A DNA stretch of 64,000 nucleotides, from assembly GCA_031216915.1 (NCBI GenBank), contig CM062297.1:530184971-530248970 (forward strand). The letters run 5' to 3'. This stretch comes from Pictodentalium vernedei (lineage: Eukaryota > Mollusca > Scaphopoda > Dentaliida > Dentaliidae). The translations under genes were made by a program, and so were the position numbers. This document shows, one piece after another, positions 54,640-64,000 of the stretch; within the stretch, counting starts at the first letter, position 1, and every line of letters begins with the position of its first letter. The notes beneath the pieces were generated by a model. That model saw only the letters and a program-made list of their open reading frames with translations. It did not search any database and had not been told where the DNA came from.

Positions 54640-55843
54640 GGTAGCATCTCTGTCACCCCAGAGACCATAGATAAATCTACTCAGGTCTCTGTTGTGGGAC
54701 AGCCCTCGGAAGCTTCCTCCATGGGAGGACCTTCTTTCGCAGGGGAAATCGCGCACACTGCATCACAACCCGCAAGGTCTCAACCTTCACGTATTTCCGG
54801 TGTGCGGTCCTTCTTCATGGCAAGCATTTTACAGGATGAGCAGTGGACGCAATTTCTAACTGTAGGAGAACCTCCTCTTTGCTAAATTATGCTGCTAAGT
54901 GGAAGGTTTTCTCTCGTTGGTGTAGGGATCATTCTATTGATATTTATGACCCCTCCATTCCAGACATTGCTAATTTTTTGGTCTACTTGTTTGACAAGAT
55001 CAAACTGCAGCCAGTAACTATTAAGGGTTATAGGTCTATGCTATCGGATACTTATGCTCATCATGATAGCTTACAAATTGGATCTAATATCTCTTTATCA
55101 AAGTTAGTTAAAAACTTTTTCGATAAATAGACCTGGAACCCTTAGGTTAATTCCTAAGTGGAATTTAGCTTGGGTTCTTCTGAAGCTAAAAGAAGCGTCA
55201 TTTGAACCCCTTGACACGGTAGACTTCAAATACTTATCTTAAAAGATGGCTTTTCTCTTAGCCTTCTCTTCTGCTAGAAGAGTTAGTGAGCTTCATGCAC
55301 TATCTGTTGATGATTCTCACTATCGTAGTGTTGGTAATACTATTACTTTGACTACCATTGTTGGATTTTTGGCCAAGAATCAGGCTCCTAATAAGTACCC
55401 TGGACCTATTGTTATTAAGGCTTTTTCCGTCCTCAGACGGCCATTGGCCTTTGCTATGTCCAGTTAGAGCTAAGCATATTTACAAACGTAGATCTGAGTT
55501 TATCAGAAAGGGACGAAAACTTTTATTTCTGTCTCTGCTGCCTAATAAAAGGGACATCACGGTCCATTCTATTTCAAGGTGGATTCACTTGACTATTCGT
55601 ACTGCTTATGAAAAATTATCTTCTACTCAGCAGTCTGTGCTTAAGATTTCAGCGCATGAAGTGAGAGCTCTGTCTACATCTTGGGCTTATGCTAATAGTA
55701 TTGCTATTACCGATTTGATGAAGGCTGCATACTGGTCTCAGCCTTCTAAGTTCACAAAATTTTACTTTAGAAATATTGAGTCTATTTCTGGCGACCTGCG
55801 TTGTTTAGGTCCGTTATCTGTTACTCAGAATGTCGTCCACTAA
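54640..55843 (+). pseudogene. tyrosine recombinase, DIRS copy C
   Basis: The DNA-binding arm is in the frame 54843-55130 (AAKWKVFSRWCRDHSIDIYD ... IKLQPVTIKGYR). The catalytic part is in 55246-55467 (SSARRVSELHALS, arginine I) and 55358-55843 (HEVRALSTSWAYA, AAYWSQPSKFTKFYFR with the putative nucleophilic tyrosine). One extra T near 55118 and other slips break the frame. Its single unit at 55084-55165 shows that the duplication in copy B is derived. Confidence 0.88.
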
Positions 55844-56302
55844 ACAGTTGCAACTGTAGTTATGCAGGCTTTCTGTTCCAGCAGTAACTGTCCTGCTGCC
55901 CTCTTCGTTCTGGGGTGATTGACCCAGAGCAAGGGGAAGGGGGGAATGGTGTTCCCTTATATCACCTGCTTTATAGTGAAAAGCAAGGGAATACCTCCTC
56001 TGGAGTCAGTAATTCCGAGTCTGTGCTGGGATGGTTTTAAAGTGTAAAGCTAATGTCTATCTCATTTATGTAATATTTTTAAAGTGTAGCTCGGTGTGAA
56101 GCATTTGTATATATCACGTGTCATACGAGCGTTAATATACAATCCTCGGACACTTTTAAATGAGCATAAAGAGTCTCATTCCCTGGACTATCTTTATTTA
56201 TTGGCTTTCCTTTAAAGAATTAGTATAATGGGTTATACTGGATGTTAATAGAGATCATTGTTGTTATTGTGCTCAATTACGGACTGGTAATGTGTCTTTC
56301 TT

Positions 56303-58069
56303 TTTTATCACAAACAGTCTGACTGGAAAAGCTAAAACATCCGTCCTTCCCAACAACATCACACTGTCAGATCTACCAGACAAGTTCGGTTCATATTTCA
56401 GCGAGAAGGTGTCCAAAATAAGACTTCAACTGGACCGCACGAACAATGAACCTGAGTTCACAGAATTTACAGGAAACCCCTTTGTATCATTTAAACCGGT
56501 ATCATGTGACACTGTTCGCAGGATCATTCTGTCATCTCCATCTAAATCATGTCCACTTGACCCTATACCTACTAGCCTTCTTCGTGAACATATTGATGAT
56601 CTTGTAGAACCAATCACAAATATAATTAACACTTCTCTTTTGCAGGGTACTGTGCCTCGTGCCTTCAAGGAGGCAATTGTTACACACCTTTACTAAAAAA
56701 GGCCAACCTTGACCCCAATAATCTTAAGAACTACCGGCCAGTCTCCAATCTGCCATTCCTGTCAAAGATTGCAGAGAAAATCGTACTCCAACAATTAAAG
56801 GACCACCTCTCCATGAATCAACTTACTGAGACGTTTCAGTCTGCATATAGGAGCAATCACAGCACAGAAACTGCATTGCTTCGTATTGTGACGGATCTCC
56901 TAAATGCTGCTGATAGTCACAAGATCTCCATCTTGTCACTGTTAGACCTGTCAGCCGCATTTGACACCCTTGACCATGAGATCTTAATTAAACGCCTCAA
57001 TATCACCTTCGGCTTGTCAGGAACGGTACTGGACTGGTTTAAGTCTTACCTATCTGACAGAACCCAGTCTGTTCACATTGATGAAGCCCACTCAAAAAGT
57101 AGCTCACTCATGTATGGTGTCCCACAGGGCTCCGTTTTGGGATCTGTACTATATTGCATGTATACACAGTCCATTGGTGGTGTAATATCAAAGCAAGATC
57201 TGAGCTATCATATGTATGCTGACGATCCTCAAATCTACTTCCCATCCCTTACCCAGGCAGTTAACACAAACGGCAACAAACATCCAAACCTGCATAGAGT
57301 CCGTCAAGCACTGGATGGAAACAAACAAATTAAAATTAAATGATGACAAGACCGAGATCATTCTAATTTCTACCGATGCAAAAATTAAGAACACCAGCCT
57401 CGACCATCTCTGCATTTGCGGCACCGACATAGGTTTTTCGAATACAGCCAAAAACCTAGGTGTTTATCTAGACTCAAATCTGTCCATGACTGTCCAAGTC
57501 AAGAACATCAGGAAACGTTTGTTTCTTGAATTGAGAAGGATTTCCCATCTCCAACCTTATCTTACTCAGGAGGCCGTGAAAAAGCTGGTTAGTTCCTTCA
57601 TCCTATCTAGGTTGGATTATTGCAATTCGCTTCTGAGCGGTCTACCGATAGAAAAGATAAATAGTTTGCAACGCATCAAAACAACGCCGCTCTACTTGTC
57701 CTACGCAGGCCAAGGCGCTACCATATAACACCGATGTTAAGAACCCTTCATTGGCTACCAGTGCAGGCACGGATTGAGTACAAGATTGCATCCTTATGCT
57801 ACCGTAGCCTGGATTCAACCTTGCCACCCTATCTATCATGCCTCTTACATAATTACACCCCGCCTCGTCACTTAAGGTCCCAAGACCTGAACCTGCACAC
57901 CATATCCAGGTTTAAACTAAAAAAATTTGGTCAGAGAGCATTCACATTCTACGGCCCATACATTTGGAACTCACTTCCTCATTCAGACAGGAGAGCCAAA
58001 TCATATAATATTTTTAAAACCGAGCTTAAAACATATCTTTTCAAGAATTACTTACTTGATGACCCATGA
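56303..58069 (+). pseudogene. L2/CR1-type reverse transcriptase, broken
   Basis: The enzyme primes reverse transcription at a nick in target DNA. Seen in order: KSCPLDPIPTSLLREHID (about 56550); NYRPVSNLPFLSKIAEKIV (after a stop at 56694); SLLDLSAAFDTLDHEILIKR with the motif A aspartate (residue 45 of the 56813 frame); GVPQGSVLG at about 57117; YADDPQIY at about 57217-57240, where the family usually has YADDTQ; KLNDDKTEIILIS; and the C-terminal RAFTFYGPYIWNSLP near 57940. Frameshifts near 57240 and 57700 inactivate it. Confidence 0.92.
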
Positions 58070-58210
58070 GTTTTAGAATGAACATTTGTGCGCATGACGT
58101 GTTTCATTGAATGTGTGTGAGAGCTTAGTGAGTAAATGGTCTGGAATTGTAAAGCGCTTAGAGCCTTTTTCAGGGATTAAGCGCTTGATAAATGTACTCT
58201 ATTATTATTA
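56303..58210 (+). mobile_element. L2/CR1-type LINE, 5' truncated, nested in DIRS copy C
   Basis: It lies between duplicated TTTCTT flanks (56297-56302 and 58211-58216); copy B has the empty site 'gtctttcttatttttaataa'. The 3' end 'taaagcgcttagagcc', 'ttaagcgcttgataaatgta' with (ATT)n is typical of L2/CR1-like LINEs. The endonuclease domain is missing through 5' truncation. Confidence 0.88.
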
Positions 58211-58340
58211 TTTCTTATTTTGTATAAACAAGAAAGATACATGAAAATCCTGTTTCTCCTTTTCTCCTTGAGGGGATAATTCTGTTTAAATGTAATTGAG
58301 CCTATTGGATTTCCCTTTATGTCCTAGGCCCTCCAGCCTT

Positions 58341-61221
58341 TTTAGCTCACCTGACTTTCAGTCAGGAGAGCTATAGTGATCACTCACCGTCCGTCGTCCG
58401 GCGTCTGTCGTCCGTGAACATGGTGTTTGTGTCTTCTCCTCCCAAACTGCTGAACCAATTTAATTGATATTTGAGATAATAGTTTGTTATGACATCGCAA
58501 TTTGATTTTGTTCAAATCAAGTTGCCCCGCCTGTGGGTAGGGCCACAACCAAAAAGTGTGCTGAAATCTTAAAAAATCTTCTTCTCATGAACCAGCAGTA
58601 GCAGAGACTTGATATTTGGTGTGCAGCTTCCTTTTGAGGTGTAGACTCAGATTTGTTCAAGAGAAGTTTGTGGGGCTATACTTGGCGTCGTTATGGGAGG
58701 GGCAAAATTTTTGGCCCCGCCCGAAATTTCTATTTTCCAAACCGAGAGGCTGATTTGAACCAAATTTTATGTGAGGGCTTATTGGGTCATAAGTACCTAA
58801 TTTATGCTGATTTTTTTTTTCCTGTAGCCCCATGGGAACCGCAGGAGCTAAAAATAGAAAAAAATTAAAACGCCCATATCTCCAAAACTGCACGGCACCG
58901 AGAATTTTTATTTGGTGTGAAGCTTCCTTAGGACCAACAGAAAGAATTGGTAAAAAAAAATTGCCATCGGTTTTATCATCGGGTACAGTTTCGGGACTTT
59001 GAAAAAGTGCTGAGTCAGCACTTTTTAACACTGTAGGCAATGGGAAAAACATTAAAAAATCTTCTTCTCCAGATCCAGCAGGCAGAATCTTTTGATATTT
59101 GGTATGCAACATTGGAGGGTGGATCTGATTCAAGTTTGTTCAAATCGGCCCCCTGGGTTCATATTTGGGCTCAGTATAGGAGCCCGATTTCGAACTTAGT
59201 GCATTTCAGGCAAATTTCTTAAAAAATCTTCTTCTCCAGATCCAGCAGGCAGAATCTTTTGATATTTGGTATGCAACATTGTGGGGTGGATCTGATTCAA
59301 GTTTGTTCAAATCGGCCCCCTGGGTTTATATTTGGGCTCAGTATAGGAGCCCAAATTTGAACTTAGTGCATTTCAGGCAAATTTCTTTGAAAATCTTCTT
59401 CTCCAGATCCAGCAGGCAGAATCTTTTGATATTTGGTGTGCAACATTGTGGGGTGGATCTGATTCAAGTTTGTTCAAATCGGCCCCCTGGGTTTATATTT
59501 GGGCTCAGTATAGGAGCCCAAATTTGAACTTACTGCATTTCAGGCAAATTTCTTTGAAAATCTTCTTCTCCAGATCCAGCAGGCAGAATCTTTTGATATT
59601 TGGTATGCAACATTGTGGGGTGGATCTGATTCTATTTTGTTCAAATCGGCTCCCTAGTTTCATATTTGGGCTCACTATAGAAGCTCGAATTTGAACTTAG
59701 TGCATTTCAGGCAAATTTCTTCAAAAATCTTCTCCAGATCCTGCAGGCAGAATGTTTTGATATTTGGTATGCAACATTGTGGGGTGGATCTGATTCCAGT
59801 TTGTTCAAATCGGCTACCTGGATTCATATTTGGGCTCACGATAGAAGCCCAAATTTGAACTTAGTGCATTTCAGGCAAATTTCTTTGAAAATCTTCTTCT
59901 CAAGATCCAGCAGGCAGAATCTTGTGATATTTGGTATGCAGCATCCTTAGGGGGGTGAGATTCAAGTTTGTTCAAGCCATGTCCCTAGGTCCATATTTGG
60001 GTTCACTGTGGGAGCTTGAATTGTAACTTTGTTCGAAATGAGGAATTTTCTTAAAAAATCTTCTTCTTCAGATCCAGCAGTCCAAATGGTTTGATATGTG
60101 GTGAGTAGCATCCTTGGGGGGAGGGGGGATTCAAGTGTGTTAAAGCCAAGTCCATGGGTCCATATGTGGGCTCCCTGTGGGAGCCCAAATTATAACTTAG
60201 TCAATATGAGGATTTTTTCTTTAAAAATCATCTTCTTCAGATTCAGCAGTTGGAATGTTTTGATATTTGGCATGGAGCAACCTTAGGGGGCTGAGATTCA
60301 AGTTTGTTCAAGCCAAGTCCCTTGGTTCATCTTTGGGCTCACTATGGGAGCCTGAATGACAACTTAGTTCAAAATGAGGAATTTTCTTTAAAAATCTTCA
60401 GATCCAGCAGATGAATGCTTTTGATATTTTTTATGCAGCATCCTTAGGGGGGGTAAGATTCAAGTTTGTTCAAGCCATGTCCCTAGGTCCATATTTGGGC
60501 TGATTGTGGGAGCTCGAATTGTAACTTGGTTCAAAATGAGGAATTTTCTTTAAAAATCTTCTTCTTCAGATCCAGCAGTCGGAATGTTTTGATATTTGGT
60601 GTGCAGAATCCTTAGGGGTGTGAGATTCAGGTTTGTTAAAGCCAAGTCCCTGGGTTCATATATGGGCTCCCTGTGGGAGCCCGAATTATGACTTAGTTCA
60701 GTATGAGGAATATTCTTTAAAAATCTTTTTTTAGATCCACTGGTCAGAATATTTGGATATTTGGTTTCAGCTTTTCTTAGGAGGAGCAGATGCAACTTGT
60801 GGAAATCAATTCTCTGGGTTGATATTTAGGCTACCATGTCAGGGGCCTCTTGATTGAACATATTTGGGCTGATTGTGGGAGCTCGAATTGTAACTTGGTT
60901 CAAAATGAGGAATTTTCTTTAAAAATCTTCTTCTTCAGATCCAGCAGTCGGAATGTTTTGATATTTGGTGTGCAGAATCCTTAGGGGTGTGAGATTCAGG
61001 TTTGTTAAAGCCAAGTCCCTGGGTTCATATATGGGCTCCCTGTGGGAGCCCGAATTATGACTTAGTTCAGTATGAGGAATATTCTTTAAAAATCTTTTTT
61101 TAGATCCACTGGTCAGAATATTTGGATATTTGGTTTCAGCTTTTCTTAGGAGGAGCAGATGCAACTTGTGGAAATCAATTCTCTGGGTTGATATTTAGGC
61201 TACCATGTCAGGGGCCTCTTG
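58341..61221 (+). mobile_element. F1 element nested in DIRS copy C
   Basis: Start TTTTAGCTCACCTGACTTTCAGTCAGGAGAGCT is followed by CCGTCCGTCGTCCGGCG. The head has TGCTGAGTCAGCA at 59008-59020. About twelve core units of roughly 168 bp follow. It ends CTACCATGTCAGGGGCCTCTTG, lacking the GTGAGC and hairpin part seen elsewhere. DIRS sequence continues from 'cagcctttt' to 'ttctattcagc' on either side. The last about 365 bp are duplicated in tandem. Confidence 0.75.
60488..61221 (+). repeat. perfect tandem duplication of about 365 bp, offset 369
   Basis: About 60488-60852 and 60857-61221 appear identical over their whole length, including the shared deletion in the 3' terminus; a few bases (ATTGAAC) lie at the junction. 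Confidence 0.9.
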
Positions 61222-61237
61222 TTTTCTATTCAGCTAA

Positions 61238-61319
61238 GTCTGGGTCATTGGTACAGTATAAAAATGTTAAAAAATTTATAGTAATTTATATATTTTTTAT
61301 ACTTAACAATGACCCAGAC
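61238..61319 (+). repeat. internal complementary region, DIRS copy C
   Basis: 82 bp, nearly identical to that of copy A, with GTT at the junction; the right end at 61629 reads AAC. The palindrome ACTGCGCATGCGCAGT lies in the right repeat at 61434-61449. Confidence 0.88.
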
Positions 61320-61629
61320 GGGGATGGCCCTCCCATGAGTTGGGAACTCATACCTCCCCGCTGATTACATAACACTTACCAGGCACTGGTTGTAAGGATG
61401 AAGATTTGACGCCAATTTCGGTGCTTCCTTGATACTGCGCATGCGCAGTGGACAAAAGTATGGAGGTCATATAGGAAATAGATTTTTTGGATTGATGCAA
61501 ATTTGGGGGATTGTGGGGGGTGGGGGGGGGGAATTTGTGTTTGGACCTGAAATTTTAAGAGTTAGCACCAGCTAAGTCTGGGTCATTGGTAAGTATAAAA
61601 AATATATAAATTACTATAAATTTTTTAAC

Positions 61630-61817
61630 TTTTTTCCATGACTGGTTTCGTATGGGTCATGGAATTCTGGCAAAGTCATGGAATTTTAAAAATAATTTTC
61701 TTGGCTTTCAAAAACTAAAGAAGATGTTGAAGTAAAGAAAAGTTTGGGAAAAGTCCTGGAATTTCATAAATATATGATGCTGTCACATAAAATTCTGTAA
61801 AAATTGAGGTTGAGGTG
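61630..61817. other. unassigned spacer
   Basis: AT-rich DNA with 'gtcatggaattctggcaaag' and 'tcatggaattttaaaaata' as a weak direct repeat. No gene or terminus seen. Confidence 0.35.
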
Positions 61818-61819
61818 AA

Positions 61820-62842
61820 TTTTTTTTAGCTCCCCTGACTTTCAGTCAGGAGAGCTATAGTGATCACTCACCGTCCGTCGTCCATTGTCTGTCATCTGCG
61901 AACATGGTGTTTGCATCTTCTCCTCCCAAACCGCTGAACCAATTTAATTGATATTTGAGATAATAGTTTGTTATGACATCGTAATTTGATTTTGTTCAAT
62001 CAAGTTGCCTCACCCATTGGAAGGGCCACACACAAAAAGTGTGCTGAAATCTTAAAAAATCTTCTTCTCGTGAACCAGCAGTAGTGGAGACTTGGTGTGC
62101 ATCTTCCTTTTGAGGTGTAGACTTAGATTTGTTCAAGAGAAGTTTGTGGGGCTATATTTGCCGTCGTTATGGGAGGGGCAAGAATATTTGCCCCTCCCAA
62201 AATATCTATTTTCCAAACCGAGAGGCAGATTTGGACCAAATTTGATATGAGGGCTTATTGGGTCATAAGTACTTAATTTATGCAAAAAATTTTTTTCCTG
62301 TCGCCCCATGGGAACTGCAGGAGCTAAAAACAGAAAAAAATTAAAATGCCCATATCTCCAAAACTACATGGCACTGAGAATTCTTATTTGGTGTGAAACT
62401 TCCTTAGGACCAACAGAATGGAATGATAAAAAAAAATTGCTATCGGTTTTATCATGAGATACTTTTCTGGGACTTTGAAAAAGTGCTGAGCAATGGGAAA
62501 AACATTCAAGACTACTTTTCTTCCAAACCACTGCTCCAAAAACTTTCAAATTTCACATATAACATCTTTGGAACATTGTTTCACATGTTTATTGAAATCA
62601 ATTCCCTGGGTCCATATTTGGGCTCTCTGTGTGAGCCCAAATGTTTAAATTAGTGCAGTATGAGGAATATTCTTTAAAAATCTTCTTCTTCAGATCTTTT
62701 GATATTTGGTATAGAGCATCCTTAGAGGGGTGAGATTCAAGTTTGTTCAAGCCAAGTCCCTGGGTTCATATTTAGGCTGAAAATTTGGGGTCCCGTTGCA
62801 GACTTAGAAATTTTGGACCAAAATCCAGAAATTTTTGGGGGG
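61820..62842 (+). mobile_element. F1 element, 3' part displaced by F3
   Basis: TTTTTTTTAGCTCCCCTGACTTTCAGTCAGGAGAGCT start, CCGTCCGTCGTCC, a head like 58341-59040 (here the TGCTGAGTCAGCA palindrome is deleted to 'gtgctgagcaatggg'), one core unit, then the T-rich unit 'ttggaccaaaatccagaaat', where F3 begins. Confidence 0.68.
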
Positions 62843-64000
62843 TTTTTAGCTCAACTTTGGCAAAGCCAAATTTGAGGTATTCCATGGCCCGTCATCCGGC
62901 TGTCCGTCACGCCGTACACACGGCTCGGGCTAGAGGCCATATTTATGAACCGACCTTTACGAAACTTCTTGGGTACCTTTGTTATCACCGTGAGACGAGA
63001 ACGAGTGTTTTGGGGTCCGGTCCGAAATTTATGACGGCCGCTGGCAGCCATTTTGTACCAAAATTAGATCAATCAGATTTTTGCGCAGAATTTCCATATG
63101 AAAGCTCCGATTTGAATAATTTTTTTGTATGAATGTTTAGTAGCATGGGATACATCACATATAATACAGGTTTTTTTCTGGTGCGTAAATTATGCAAATT
63201 AGACTAACTTTGATTTATTTAGTGTTACTTTCAGCACTGTAATTGCAAATGCCAATACGGCTCGGTCTAGAGGCCGTATTTATGAACCGATCTTTACGAA
63301 ACTTCTTGGGTACCTTTGTTATCACTGTGGGACGAGAACGAGTGTTTTGGGGTGTCGTCTGAAATTCAAGATGGCTGCCGGCAGCCATTTTGTACCAAAA
63401 TTGGTGCAATCAGTTTTTTGTACAGAACTTTTGTATTTTGTATGCAAGTTCTGATTTAAATAAATTTTTGTATGAATGTTTAGTAACATGGAATACATCA
63501 CATATAATACAGGTTTTTTTCCGTGCAAAAATTATGCAAATTGGATGAACTTTGATTTATTCAGTGCTACTTATACACAGTAAGTGCACATGTCAAAATG
63601 GCTCAGGCTAGAGGCTGTATTTATGAACCGATCTTCACAAAACTTCTTGGATACCTTTGTTATCACCTTGGGATGAGAATGAGTGTTTCTGGGTGTGGTC
63701 CAAAATTCAAGATGGCTGCCAGTGGCCAATTTGTACCGAAATTAGGTCCAATCAGTTTTTTGTACACAACTTCTATACGGCTCAGGCTAGAGGCCGTATT
63801 TATGAACCGATCTTTACGAAACTTCTTGGATACCTTTGTTATCACCTTGGGATGAGAATGAGTGTTTCTGGGTGTGGTCCAAAATTCAAGATGGCTGCCA
63901 GTGGCCATTTTGTACCGAAATTAGGTCCAATCAGTTTTTTGTACACAACTTCTATACGGCTCAGGCTAGAGGCTGTATTTATGAACCGATCTTTAAAAAA
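62843..64000 (+). mobile_element. F3 Helentron-like element, runs off the window
   Basis: TTTTTAGCTCAACTTTGGCAAAGCCAAATTTGAGG start, GTCATCCGGCTGTCCGTC, then core units of about 180 bp as in 24300-25330, each with 'aagatggctgcc...gccattttgtacc'. Units at about 63600 and 63780 are nearly identical. The 3' end is beyond the window. Confidence 0.7.

Larger units (their letters stand above)
53524..61629 (+). mobile_element. DIRS1-like retroelement, copy C (5' truncated, twice interrupted)
   Basis: It begins inside RT and lacks gag and the left repeat. RNase H, recombinase, 3' region, internal complementary region (61238-61319) and right repeat (ending ATTTTTTAAC at 61629) are present. An L2-type LINE (56303-58210) and an F1 element (58341-61221) are nested in its 3' region; copies A and B show the uninterrupted sequence at both points. 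Confidence 0.88.

Noticed and set aside
59279-59694. Two nearly identical 82-aa frames
   Set aside because: Tandem F1 units read in the same frame, not a repeat protein.
59060-60000. CRISPR-like array
   Set aside because: Repeat period of about 168 bp is the unit itself, with no spacers; the DNA is eukaryotic.
60550-61164. Two identical 81-aa minus-strand frames
   Set aside because: Consequence of the 369-bp tandem duplication in an F1 element.

Overview
This 64 kb window is eukaryotic, AT-rich and almost entirely built of transposable elements nested in one another. I can support one host exon: the last coding exon of the cytosolic ribosomal protein gene RPL18 (51686-51761, + strand), with its splice acceptor and poly(A) signal. 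The mix of DIRS1-type tyrosine-recombinase retroelements, tRNA-derived SINEs, hAT and Tc1 remnants, an L2/CR1-type LINE, and many short-core tandem elements with GTCCGTCC-like microsatellites suggests a marine invertebrate. From memory these repeats look most like a bivalve or other mollusc, but that placement is an inference.

The background is a set of repeat families, here labelled F1 to F11, that share one design. They start at a T-run followed by a short hairpin, then a GTCCGTCC-like stretch, then 150-180 bp (in F5 about 350 bp) core units in tandem, then the reverse complement of the start, a small terminal hairpin and a fixed end. Examples are F1 (AGCTCACC...GGGGCCTCTTG), F2 (AGCTCAACTTGAC...GACACTTTCAT), F3, F4, F7, F9, F10 and F11. 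This matches what is known of non-autonomous Helentron-type elements such as oyster 'pearl' elements. They insert into T-tracts and into each other up to three deep.

Into this background four DIRS1-like retroelements were inserted. Copy D (5693-7912) is a shrunken left end. Copy A (12683-19530) has both ends but lacks reverse transcriptase. Copy B (21412-31238) is the most complete, with gag, RT, RNase H and tyrosine recombinase, and is interrupted by three younger elements. Copy C (53524-61629) is truncated at its 5' end and interrupted by an L2-type LINE and an F1 element. Copies A, B and C keep an internal region that is, nearly base for base, the reverse complement of the joined element ends, the hallmark of DIRS1 circular replication. 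A and B sit in other repeats whose uninterrupted sequence can be read, so their insertion points are known to the base.

Other layers are hAT-type non-autonomous elements (31911-32434 and 47918-48742 with perfect 8-bp target duplications; 40701-41738 and 21944-22648 with near-perfect ones), a dead Tc1-type transposon (51915-53337), SINEs near 11.1, 20.6, 35.5, 46.0-46.5, 46.7 and 47.1 kb, and several large hairpins. Every transposon-encoded protein seen is broken by stops, frameshifts or deletions. I found no intact novel protein system. The most interesting material is the shared design of the F families, the DIRS end structure, and the transcription-factor-like palindromes these elements carry.
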